Assembly: GCA_019828565.1 (NCBI GenBank)
Contig: JAHDYR010000003.1
Span: forward strand, 1 to 64,000
Source of the DNA: Carpediemonas membranifera
Lineage: Eukaryota; Fornicata
Direction: 5' to 3'
DNA: 64,000 nt
The translations under genes and the position numbers were made by a program. Positions 50,578-60,993 of this stretch are shown piece by piece; the stretch's first letter is position 1; each line of letters opens with the position of its first letter. The notes below the pieces were generated by a model. The model was not told the DNA's origin, ran no database searches, and saw nothing but the letters and a program-made list of their open reading frames with translations.

Positions 50578-50706
50578 TGTCAGCGCGGCACTTCTATCAA
50601 ATATTTATTTGATTGATGATCCGATCCGATCCCCGGGCAGGGTCCCGAATCGTCTTTTTGTTTTGCTTGTAAAGCTTCACCCCCCGTTTCGTCTGCGAAA
50701 CGAACA
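50578..50706 (+). repeat. Gy5 3' LTR (129 bp)
   Basis: Identical to 45878-46006; followed by GCAG. Confidence 0.95.
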
Positions 50707-50710
50707 GCAG

Positions 50711-52296
50711 TCGCGTGTATTGCCTTCAGGTCTGATTGGAATGACGCTATGGCGCGGCTGCCGTCTGGGCGCTGGTTGTTTTTATGTGTCTGCGCGGTAA
50801 GCAGTCGGTCGGGAGCGATGCTCGTAAGCGACGATGTGTGACCGAACAAGATCTCGAACGGCGAGTAGCCGGTAGTTGAGTGGACCGTGGTGTTGATGAT
50901 GTGCTGCGTGATTGGGATGAGGTCGGGCCATGAGGTTGACTCGACGTCCATCATCAGCGCCCGGAGACGGCGCATGATGGTGCCGTTGACGCGCTCGACA
51001 ACGCCGTTACTTTGCGGGTGATAGGCGGTCGAGAACCGGTGGTCCAGGGAGATGATGCTGTTGAACTCCTCGATGAGCGCGTTCTTGAATTGAGTCCCTT
51101 GGTCCGTCTGTATGAGGCGGGGCGAGCCGAACAGGGACCAGACTTCGAGCATAGCCGAGGCAGCTTCCTTTGCTGAGGTGCTGCTGACGGGCTTGAGCAC
51201 GACGAACTTAGAGAAGACGTCGATAAAGAAGATGATGTAGGCAAGGCCGTTGACCTCCGGGAGGGGGCCGAGCGTATCGATCTGGACTGCTTCGAAGGGG
51301 GAGCGTTTCTGGGTAGAGTGCCAAGGAGCCTTGGAGGCTGTGTGTGGCTTGACCTTCTGGCATACGGGGCATGTGGTCACGTCTTCCGCGACGTCGGTTG
51401 CCTGGGTCGGCCATTCGTGGCCCTCGTTCTGTAGGTTGGCGAGCGTTTGCTTGGCCGTGGCGTGGCCGTTAGCGCCTGCGTGCGCTGACCTTATGGCCTG
51501 TAGTTGGTCGCTGGTCGCACGGATTTCCATGATACCTAGGCCGTTAGGGCGTGAGAGTGCGTCGGCCACGAGGTTCGACGTGCCAGCGATGTGTTCGATG
51601 GTGAACGGGTACTCAGATAGGATGAGCCTCCAGCGTTTCAGCTTCCTGGTGCCTTCTTCAGCCTTTCTAATGAGCCACACGATGTTGCGGTGATCGGTGA
51701 GGATGTGAAAGGGCTTCAGTTTGAGCAACTGGGTGAACTCTGGGCTTGTGACGCAGTATACGATCGCTTATAGTTCTTGTTCCACGGTGGCCCAACGCGT
51801 TTGCGTTTCTGAGAATGTGTGCGAAAAATAGGCCAACGGCTTCTTTGTGTCGCCGTCGTTTTGCCATAAGACTCCACCCAGGGCCACCTCGGACGCGTCC
51901 GTCTCGAGCGACCAGGGCTTGTTGAGGTCTGGTAGGGCAAGTGCGCTGTTGCTGGTGCATAGCTCCTTCAAGTGGGAGAATGCCTCGTCGTGGGCCGTCG
52001 TCCAGTCTAGCTTGTCTTTGCCTTTGGGCGAGCCCTTGAGTAGGGCGTTCAGGGGGGCAGTGGCGGCGGCCAAGTCGGGGATGAAGTTGCTGAGATGGTT
52101 GAATTTTCCCATCGTGCGCCTGAGCTCTGTAACCGTGGTTGGGGCGGGGAGTTCGAGCAGGCCGGCTACCCGTCCTGGGCTGACGGAGCGGCCCGCCTTG
52201 TTGATCACGAACCCGCATACCTCGACTTCGGCTGCGCCGATGGTGCACTTGTCTGCACGGAGTCTGAGGTTGTGGTCTTTCAGGCGTTGTAGAGTC
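50711..52296 (-). pseudogene. Gy4 Pol, RT end, RNase H and integrase
   Basis: From right to left: RT thumb (KCTIGAAEVEVCGFVINKAG, GKFNHLSNFIP), RNase H (ETDASEVALGGVLW), then an in-frame TAA near 51768 inside the EQEL-AIVYC motif where Tyr is usual, RNase H end HILTDHRNIVWL, integrase zinc domain TTCPVCQKV, and catalytic blocks QIDTLGPLP, QTDQGTQFKN and VVERVNG. The stop codon inactivates the element; the rest is well kept. Confidence 0.88.
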
Positions 52297-52300
52297 TCGC
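52297..52300. repeat. Gy6 target-site duplication, left copy (TCGC)
   Basis: TCGC, matched at 56881-56884. Confidence 0.9.
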
Positions 52301-52376
52301 TGTCACAGCATCTCCCTCACTCCCAGTGCACTTTAAGGTAAATGGATTTCCCCGTTTTCTGCTGCCATCCGGCACA
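52301..52376 (+). repeat. Gy6 5' LTR (76 bp)
   Basis: TGTCACAGC...GGCACA, identical to 56805-56880. Very short for an LTR. Confidence 0.95.
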
Positions 52377-52385
52377 GTGATCACT
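52376..52385 (+). promoter_or_regulatory. Palindrome at Gy6 5' LTR junction
   Basis: AGTGATCACT, perfect 10 bp, starting with the last LTR base; gag ATG at 52394. Confidence 0.8.
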
Positions 52386-52393
52386 CCTGGAAA

Positions 52394-55300
52394 ATGGTAA
52401 CGCAGAATCATCTGTTCCTATCTGATCTAGATCCTGTTACGATCAGAACCTTCACTCGGCACTTCCGAGTCCTCAAAGCCCAATTTCCAACTCTTTCGCC
52501 ATCCGACTGTATTTCAGAAGAGATTCTTGATGTCCTTGAGCTTCGATATGAAGTTGATCTCTCTTCCGCAACCATTGAAGATATCGAGGCTTCTCTCCTC
52601 ACGCACCTCCTACCTCCAACACTCAATGGATGCCTCCGAGCAATGCGTGCCCTCCAGATGCCTAATCACGACAACAAGCTTCACTCGATCCTCTTGTACG
52701 TCCGAGAGCTCCGTGCGCTCTACAAGCACGCTCTAACGTTCATCCCCGACCACGACCCGCCCAAGCCTGAAGCTGATGATGACGACCCCGACGTAGACGC
52801 TCTCGCTGAGCTACTGGGCTCCTCGCCATCCGGGCCTAGCCCCGCTCATCGGGGCCTGAGCAAGGTCGCCGCCCGTGTACTCCTCGCCGCCATCAGGCCA
52901 AGTGAGCTTCAAGCTCGCCTCAAGACCGAGGTTGAGCTACAAGGCGCTCGCCTGTTCGAGGATACCGTTCAGATCGTGAAGACCGAGGTCGAGCGCCTCC
53001 AGGCGCTGGCAAGCGATCTGGCAGGCCTCGACATCTCGTCTTTGACACCGTCCACCACGTCAGCTGCCGTGTTGACCTCCGTTGACCGCCCTCGCCAAGG
53101 TGGCGGGCAGAGCCGCCAAGGCCGCCCCGCCATAGGCCGAACACATGGGCTCCCGGCCACACCCTCCAAGACCCCCTGCCCATTCTGTGGTGGTTGGCAT
53201 TGGAGGTGGCAGTGCCCTAAGGCCGACGCCGCCCAGCGAGGCTCCACCCAGCAGTCCAACCAGTCGCCGCACCCGGCACAACCGACCGGCCAGCATGACA
53301 AGCAACAGCCACATACCCAAGCCCGACATACTTCGGGCAACGCCAACCGCCAGCTGCCAGTGCCTCAACCAAATGCGGATCCCACTCAGCAGTCCGACCG
53401 CCGCGCTGGTAGGATGAACCTCCGCCCCAGCAGCACCCTCAAGAAGGGAAGACCAGTGCATGAGACCGCCCATGCCCAGCCGGTGCAGTCTGTCGACGAA
53501 CCACAGCCCGACTCATCCTACTTCACCGTCCAAGGGAAAGTCAATGGCGAGACGCAGACAATCCTGATTGATTCCGGTTCCGCCCCAAGCTGTATTTCGC
53601 AGTTGTTGGCCGAGCGCCTCAAGGCCACGATCGACACATCCGTCTCAATTGCTCTGTTGGACGTCAATAAGCAGCTTTTTTATGACGAAGGGCGTAGCAA
53701 AGGTGAGTCTGAGCCTTCCATCTGCGGGCAACGCCATGGTCACTACCGAGGCCACCTTCCACGTAATAGAACGCGACGATGATCACATACTCGTTGGTTG
53801 TGATATCCTCAGAGCTCTTGGCTTCCTCAGCGCCAAGGGCCTCTTCGTCCCTACAGGCGTCGACTGCAACGAAGACCCCCAGACCACCGAAGGGCTCCCT
53901 CCCCACAAGTACCTAGACCCAGTCCCTGTCGCTGAAGCCTCAGCTGCTCCACAGTTCTTCAGCGATGAAGTGGACGTATGTCCTGATCAACTACACGACC
54001 CTATCCGTGAGATCCTCCGCAAGCATGACGCCGTGTTCGATCCAAACCTCCCCGAAGAGCCGGCAGCCTTCCCCCCCATGACCATCCCGACCGACGGCTA
54101 CATTGTCAACATGAAGCCACGCCCTCTGGCTCCAGCCAAGACGGAGTGGCTGCACGATCATGTCTCAGACTTACGCGACAAGGGCATCACCGAGGCCAAC
54201 ACCGGCCCATATGCCAGTCCAGTAGTCCTCGTGCGAAAGGGGGACGCTTGGCGGCTTTGCATCGACTATGTCCTACTCAACAGCCACACCACCCGTGATC
54301 GACACCCCCTCCCCAACATGCGCGAGTTCCTTCGCCGAGCAAGTGGGTGCGACCGATTTGCCGCCCTGGGCCTGACCTCAGGCTATTGGCAGGTGCCTAT
54401 GGCTGACGAGGACAAGGAGAAGACCGCGTTCATCGCCCCTGGCGTGCATGAACAGTTCACCAGGATGCCTTTTTGGGCTTGCCAATGCCCCGTCGCATTT
54501 CCAGCGAGGTATCGAGACTATCCTCGGGCCCATCCTCCATAAGGGGGTTGACCCGTACATCGATGACCTCTTCATGTACTCCTCCGAGGAACTTTTCCTC
54601 AAGCTTCTCGATGACACCCTCACTCGCCTGGAAGAAGCCAACGTCCGCCTAGGCGCAAAGAAGTGCCGAATAGGCTATTCCGAGGCCCCCATAGTTGGTT
54701 TCATTGTCGACAAGGCTGGAGTTCACGTAGACCCTGAGCGCACCCGCGCCCTACGAGAGCTTCCCCTCCCCACTGATGTCCACGGGCTCAGGACCGTGCT
54801 CGGCAAGTTCCAGTTCTTAGCCTCATTCATCTCAGAGAAACGCCATGAGCTGTTCAAGCCCCTTACCGCTCTCCTAGAGAAGGACGCCGTCTTCAGCTTC
54901 GGCCCAGCCGAGACTGAGGCTTTCAACACCCTTAAGTCCCTCTTCACCGATGACCTCTTCATCGCTCACCCAGACTTGTCCCTTCCTTGGACCCTCGAGA
55001 CCGACGCTTCCAATGTCGGAGCCGGAGGTGTACTCTACCAGACTCCCAACGACAACTCGGGCAGACAAGTGCTGGCCTATTTCTCTCATACGTTCACCCC
55101 CACCCAGACCAGATGGGCTACCTGCGAACAGGAACTTTTCGCCATCGTATACGCCTTCACGCACCCCTCCCTCACCCACCTTCTGCGCGTGAAGCATGTA
55201 ACCCTCAGAACAGACCACCGTAATCTGATCTACATGATCTACAAGTCCGCGACGAACGACAAGATCCTCCGCTGGCGTCTGACGCTAGCCGACTTCAACT

Positions 55301-56840
55301 TTGAAATCACACACGTTCCCGGGAAGGATAACGTCATAGCTGATTCGCTCAGCCGGTATGGCCACGGCCAGACTACAGCCCAACCCGTCGCCGCCATATC
55401 TGTCGATGCCCGGTTCAAGGACAGACTGGCACACTTCCAAGGAGAGGACCCGGAGATCAGCAAGCTGCCGGTAGACGCTGATGGTCTCCGACGCCGGAAC
55501 GGAGCCTGCATGATCCCGACCTGTGATCAAACGAAGGGCTTACGCCAAGAGCTTATTGCCATCGCTCACCGTGGCCACCACGGAGCTAGAGCCACGTACA
55601 CCCGCCTCCGCGATGACGGCTACACCTGGGTCAGCGCGACTCAAGAGATCGCCGCCTACGTCCACTCCTGTCCGATCTGTCTCAAGGCTAGACTCTCTGA
55701 GTTCGCTCAGTCAAGCCTAGGGACCACGGCCGTGTATAAGCCTTTCCACACGGTCGCCATTGACACCATAGGCCCCATCCCCGCAGACATGTTCGGCCGC
55801 AAGTACATCTTCGTCCTTGTTGATATGTTCACCAGGTACACGGAGTTATATGCCAGCGATGAGAACACTGCCGATGCCGCTGCCTCTGCCATCTGGCAAC
55901 AACTTGTCTGCCGTCATGGCATCCCTGCCGCCATTAAGGCTGACAACGGGCCGGAGTACACTGGTGCCGTGATCAAGGCCCTCCTGTCTGATGCCGAGAT
56001 CACCGAACAACACACTCTCCCGTATCATCCCCAGTCCAACGGCGTTGTTGAACGCCGTAACGCCGAAGTGATGAAGCACCTCCGCTGCCTCACGCTCAAC
56101 TTTAACAAGTTTGACGAGTGGAGCAGGCTTCTCCCTGCCGTTCAGCTTTTGCTGAACACTTCTATCTGCTCTGCCACAGGCCTCACCCCCCACAGCATGC
56201 TTTACGGCGAGCATTTGGACCCGTCCGCCACTAGAGCCCGGCTACTCGCCCCGACTGACCCTACAGCTTCCGAGACAATCCTATCCTCCCATCGTGAATA
56301 CCTAGACAACCTCACTAACCACCTGAAGTCCCTTTCCAAGAAGGGGGAGGAGACGCAACGTAAGGTTGTCGAGAAGCGCCTGCCAAAGGAAAGACCGCAG
56401 AGACCGAGCTCAAGCCAGGTGACCTAGTCCTCGTACAGCGCAACAGGACCCCCAAGTTGCACGGTCACCTGGGACCCTACAAGATCCTCGAGATCCTCGA
56501 CCACAAGGCCGTCGTTATCGCCGACATCATCACGAACACCACCACAACCGTCCACCGGGATCACCTGCTCCCGTTCCACGTGAACTACCACTTCAACAAG
56601 CTCCGCCAGCTAGCTTCCTCAGACGAGGAGACTTTTATCGTTGAGAAGATCCTCAAGCACCGCGTCAAGGACGACATCCTCGAACTGAAGGTGAAGTGGG
56701 AAGGCTACGACGAACCCACCTATGAGCCGGCGACTGCACTCTCCGGAGTCTCGCTCGCTCGTGCTTACCTTAGAGCCAATAAGCTTCGGCTTAGGGGGGC
56801 AAGATGTCACAGCATCTCCCTCACTCCCAGTGCACTTTAA
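52394..56840 (+). pseudogene. Gy6 Gag-Pol, three frame breaks
   Basis: ATG 52394. Gag with zinc knuckle CPFCGGWHWRWQC (~53180); protease TILIDSGSAPSCIS (~53565); RT with the catalytic PYIDDLFMY (~54560); RNase H ETDASNVGAGGVLY; integrase with HSCPICLKA, AIDTIGPIP, KADNGPEYTG and VVERRN; chromodomain KVKWEGYDEPTYEP. Extra T's near 53678 and 54472 shift the frame (the second inside MPFGLANAP), and a third break is near 56385. The last frame passes through the polypurine tract into the 3' LTR and stops at 56838-56840. Confidence 0.9.
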
Positions 56841-56880
56841 GGTAAATGGATTTCCCCGTTTTCTGCTGCCATCCGGCACA
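56805..56880 (+). repeat. Gy6 3' LTR (76 bp)
   Basis: Identical to 52301-52376; preceded by the purine tract AGGGGGGCAAGA and followed by TCGC. Confidence 0.95.
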
Positions 56881-56884
56881 TCGC

Positions 56885-57001
56885 GAAGTCGACTGATGAA
56901 GTCCTCTTCGCTTGATGCGTGTATGAAGATATCGTCAACGTATACTCGGACGCCGTCGATGCGTTCTAGGACGCGCTCCATGGCCCTCTGGAACTTAGAG
57001 G
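56885..57001 (-). pseudogene. Gy4 Pol, RT core fragment
   Basis: Minus-strand KFQRAMERVLERIDGVRV followed by the catalytic YVDDIFIHAS. It joins in frame to 52296 when Gy6 is set aside and stops abruptly at the start of Gy7. Confidence 0.85.
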
Positions 57002-57084
57002 TGTCACGGGGCTATATATATTTATGGTCTACGTACCTTATTGTAAATCATACACTCGCAACTGTTTTCCCTTCAACTGGGTCA
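57002..57084 (+). repeat. Gy7 5' LTR (83 bp, single copy)
   Basis: Starts TGTCACGGGG and ends GGGTCA, followed by a palindrome and a gag-like ATG as in the other elements; contains a TATATATATTTA stretch. No second copy is in the window, so the boundaries rest on analogy. Confidence 0.6.
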
Positions 57085-57096
57085 AAGTAATTACTT
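57085..57096 (+). promoter_or_regulatory. Palindrome at Gy7 5' LTR junction
   Basis: AAGTAATTACTT, perfect 12 bp, directly after the inferred LTR end; ATG at 57108. Confidence 0.7.
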
Positions 57097-57107
57097 CCCG
57101 GTTCAAG

Positions 57108-57671
57108 ATGGTAACGTTCGATTTAGAGATCAAAATGCCGCGGTTTTCCGCGGCGAACATCACGATAGAAGGAGTGGAGAAGTTTGAGAGAGAAGTGCGT
57201 GTAGCGATCGCCTCCAAGCATGATTAACCGGTTGCTCTATTGCTGCCGAGCGGGCTAGCGAAGGAACTCGAGAGCGCCAAGCCCGGATTGACCGCTGAAA
57301 CCGCCACGAAAGACGAAGTCTTCAACTTTCTCCGAGAGCTCGCTGCCCCCAAGTCGCTTCAGCAGCTTAAGAAGCATCTCCGCTCCATCGACTGTCCCAC
57401 AAAGGACACCAGTGGCTATCGCACTCATCTTGCCGCCGTGCGCGATTATACGGATCGATTCAAGAGAGCCGCCGACTACGCTCAGCGCGTGGCCTCGAAG
57501 GAGCGCAAGGACGGACACCGCCGCCTGTACGGCACCAAGAAGACTAAGGTTCCAGTCCTCTCGGAGGACGGCGCCTCAGCAACGGTCGTCGAAAAGGACG
57601 TCCCCTGGACCGCAGACGAAGTCGCGGCCAAGCGGGCCGAGGCCTTCGAAAAGACCGCATCCAGACGCTAG
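57108..57671 (+). pseudogene. Gy7 Gag fragment
   Basis: ATG 57108 with an early stop at 57225-57227; a second frame then runs to 57671 with gag-like sequence (KRAADYAQRVASKERKDG). It ends where RNase H sequence begins. No zinc knuckle. Confidence 0.6.
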
Positions 57672-58101
57672 CCTACGCGGATGCGGAGGGATCCTATGGC
57701 AGATGGACGACCCATCCAGGGTCATCAGCTACTACAGCAAGACGTTCACTCCGACGCAAACTCGCTGGTCAACCTTTGACCAGGAGATGTTCGGCCTCAT
57801 CTACTGTCTGTCACGCGAGGATTTAGCGCCTTACCTCAAGGCGCACGACAACTTGACAGTTCGAACAGACCACCGGAACCTGATTTACCTTCACCTCAAG
57901 GCCCCGGACACGCGCAAACACACACGTTGGCTCGCGGTCCTGCAAGAGTTCCAATACCGAGTCGTACACATCCCGGGAAAAGACAACAAGGTCGCAGACT
58001 TCCTGTCGCGATACATACCCGAGCCAGACGGCAAACACATAGATGAGGTATCGGGCTCTAAAAATTTCTGCACCCAGACGAAGGTTCTGATCCTGCGTTA
58101 A
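57665..58101 (+). pseudogene. Gy7 RNase H fragment
   Basis: DASLRGCGGILWQ, TFDQEMFGLIY, RTDHRNLIYL and KDNKVADFLSRY are the usual RNase H blocks of gypsy Pol. It follows Gag without RT, so about 2 kb was lost between them. The frame stops at 58101. Confidence 0.85.
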
Positions 58102-58112
58102 AAGGTCAAGAA

Positions 58113-60990
58113 ATGATACAAGCTTCAATTCTCACGCAAAAGCAGATCATAGAGCTGTGCGAAGCTCTCCGATCAGCGCCATTTCCACAGAGAAAATCAT
58201 ACTTATACTTCAAGAACGTTACCGGCCCCTCCAAAGCAGTTGCAAAGCATCTAATCAACAACCTTTATGTGATAGGAGAACCCATAATCGTCGAGCCCTT
58301 CCAAACCTTCCAGTCCGATTCTCCCAAAGTGCGCAAAACCATCTCCGTCGCGAAAGGCTTGCCCCGCAGGCATCTCATAGCAACTTGTCAGCGCATTGCA
58401 ACTAGTTTTCAACTGTCCATAACTGATGGTCCTCTCCGCGCCTTCCCGTGCACCTTCATCTGCTCGTATCCGCGGTTGCAACATGTATGGCAGTACAAGC
58501 AGGCTTCCGCAAGACCACTGGTATTCCCACTGTCACAACGACCAACTGGACCCGCTTCGTCAACTGGATCGATGGAGCCAAGCCAAACAATCACCCACAG
58601 CAGCCCCCGAGGGTCCCCGCCACGTTCACGGACCCATGGACATGGGACGCGGCCGTCAGTCAAGCCCCAGGACAGCGTGCACCCATTGGCCCTACCATCG
58701 CTCAGAACAGCCGCCCCGGCCCGCTCATATCCAGCTCAGGTCTGCATCTCACTCAGCTATTGGATCTTAGCGTAATTCACATACTATATGGCATCTCCCC
58801 AGCGCTATCATCGCCCGATCTCACCGCCAAATACATGGCTTGGGGTGGTGCCCCCGATACACCTGTGCGCAAGGCCACCAGAAAGGCTGAACCTGTCAAC
58901 GATAGCCTCCTCCTAGCCTGTAAGAGGGAACGTAAGGACCAAGAGAAGCCCACGGAGAACGAGCATAGCTCAAGCGAGTCTTCAGATGTAGAGTTGTGCA
59001 GCCCCATTCAGTTCTCTCCGTCACATCAGCTAACCGATATTCAAGGGCGTATCACAATCGCCATCAACCACCTCAAAGAGCACGACGAAAATGATTCACC
59101 CATGGCGCCAGCATGTGGGCCCCCGTCCCCCTTTGGACCCTTCCTCGAGATCCCGACCCATGCAGACGGGAATTGTGGTCTTCACGCAATGGCTGCTGCA
59201 ATGAAGTTGCAGCTCACGATCACTCGGCCCCAGGCTCTCAGGGCCATCCGAGACGCCCTATCCGCGGAAACGCTCCAGCCATCACCGAGGGTCCGAGGTG
59301 CTGTGGCTAACCTGCGAGTCCCCACATCGTCATTCCGCAACTCCTTCCTCTCTTTCGATACACTTGCCATTATTTCCAAGGCTCTAGGAGTGCAAACCCT
59401 TATCATCTCCGAGATCACCCCTCTTTCGGTCACATGCTACATTTTGGAAGCATCCACGATCGCATCGGTTTCTCTTCCGCTCCCAGCTGCTCTCAGCCTC
59501 GCTCAATGTGGCCTGATATTGCTCCATCATAGCGTAGACCACTTCAAAGCCCTCATTCTTCCTCATGCGAGCAAGCAAGATTTCCACGGGGGCATCTTCC
59601 CTTCCCTCCATCAGTGCGCCGTGGCCAAGGAGGTCCACGAGGGTGTTGGCATTCCCTCGCACAAGCGCACTGGCTCGACGAACAACCAGGGGAGCATGCC
59701 CCTGTCCCACATCATCGTCATAGACTTTGAGGCGATGGGATATGCAGTGGACGACAGTCACCCTGGTGCCCGGGTATGCTACCCAGTGGAAGCAGGCGTA
59801 ACCCTGCTATATAGTACCACAGAACCGGGCACAGACATCCCCATGTGGGAAGTCGGAGGCATCCACTGGGGACCTCTCGCAACGGATTTCCCTGCGGCTC
59901 TCATGCGCTCAGCTCTCGTACAGTCATGCAAAATACACGGGTGCCCTCCAATGACCTTCAAGATTCATCCTGAATCGCGAGGTATAGACATCGTCTTCCC
60001 GTCGCCCAGACAGTGGCTCCACCAACTGGCTGAGATCATGAAACAACTCCCAGGGTGCATCCTGATCGCCAAGGACCCTAGGATGGAAAACACCATCATT
60101 CAATCTCAGGCTGATGCGGCAGATCGGGAGACACTGGGACTGGTCAGAGACATAGCCGACCTGGAGTCGATCGACCGTCAGCTCTTCGCCGGCATTTTCT
60201 CATACGTCAGCACTGACCTCTTTGCCAAGAGAATGGACACAGCCCAAGCGCTAACGTGGGTTAAAGCCCCATGTCCCTTCCATGCCCACTCGGACCCAGG
60301 CTACCACTGCGCGCTAGCAGACACCATAGCGTTTGCGGCTGTTATCAAAACTTTCTCATGTCTAAGCAGAAGGCGCCATGCTATTGCAAGCTCGGACCAA
60401 GACATCACGGACTGGTGGGCAAATGAGCTGGACGGGCTCATTCTTAATTGGACAACAGAACTGATGGACCTCGCCCCAGAATTCCTAACCTCTCTACAGG
60501 TGCCCCCACTCACTTCACTACATGACACCTTCGCCCGCTTCTATATAGTCCCGCGCAACGGATACTCTTACCCCTCTGGCAAGAACACATACGAGGTGAT
60601 GACTCGACCTAAGTTCCGGTCACAACGACGCATCAAGGTGACTGGAAGTGGTTCGATCCACATGCAGCACTCATAGACACAGCAACCCGGAGGGGTTCTC
60701 ACCCCCCTGCCACCCTCGAGGAGACATTCACCGCGCCCATCAGCGTACAAGGTGGCGACACCTCCTTTGGAAACCTCTTAACGGCTGAAGAGGCATACTG
60801 GACATCTCCGCCGTCCACTCAACTCCCACGATCAGTAGAGGAGCTTAGAACGATGAACGCTCCCCCCGCAAACAACACAGGCAACAACATAGTCAAGTCC
60901 TACAAGGCCCCTCGCTTCTGGTTCCTAGTTCCAAGAGACGGCAATGTCCCCCGCCTTCGCAAAGTAAGATCCCGCATGTCGGTGCAGTAG
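58113..60990 (+). pseudogene. NL-B ORF1-like protein: OTU-like protease plus Maelstrom/DnaQ-like domain
   Basis: The start (MIQASILTQKQIIELCEAL) loosely parallels the NL-A ORF1 N-terminus; the frame shifts between 58448 and 58500, then is open to 60676, and a third frame from about 60640 carries on to 60990. An OTU-like domain at ~59110-59580 has HADGNCGLHAMA and a late DHFKAL (Cys and His of OTU proteases). A Maelstrom/DnaQ-like domain at ~59710-60345 has VIDFEAM, PVEAGVTLLY, GCPPMTF, AKDPRMEN and CPFHAHSDPGYHCALAD, matching NL-A ORF1 block by block. No ORF2 follows, so the copy is incomplete. Confidence 0.72.
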
Positions 60991-60993
60991 TAG

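Larger units (their letters stand above)
45878..50706 (+). mobile_element. Gy5, Ty3/gypsy chromovirus inserted in Gy4
   Basis: 4829 bp with identical 129-bp LTRs, a GCAG duplication and a polypurine tract TGGGAGGGAAG ending at 50577. The coding region is complete in content but carries several single-base frame breaks. Confidence 0.95.
52301..56880 (+). mobile_element. Gy6, Ty3/gypsy chromovirus with 76-bp LTRs
   Basis: 4580 bp, identical LTRs, TCGC duplication, inserted in the RT region of Gy4. Gag-pol occupies almost all of it; there is essentially no 3' UTR, since the coding frame runs into the 3' LTR. Confidence 0.95.
45211..57001 (-). mobile_element. Gy4, Ty3/gypsy chromovirus in three pieces
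   Basis: Minus-strand pieces at 45343-45877 (integrase end, chromodomain), 50711-52296 (RNase H, integrase) and 56885-57001 (RT). Each join is in frame once the inserted element and one target copy are set aside: ...AIHATA-RAKIEAY at Gy5 and ...SRLR-ETLQRL at Gy6. Gag, protease and the first half of RT would lie right of 57001 but are replaced there by Gy7, so they are deleted or further away. Confidence 0.88.
57002..58101 (+). mobile_element. Gy7, internally deleted gypsy remnant
   Basis: One LTR, the start of Gag, and then RNase H directly, with the zinc region, protease, RT and everything downstream of RNase H missing. It adjoins the Gy4 RT fragment on the left and non-LTR sequence on the right. 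Confidence 0.75.
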
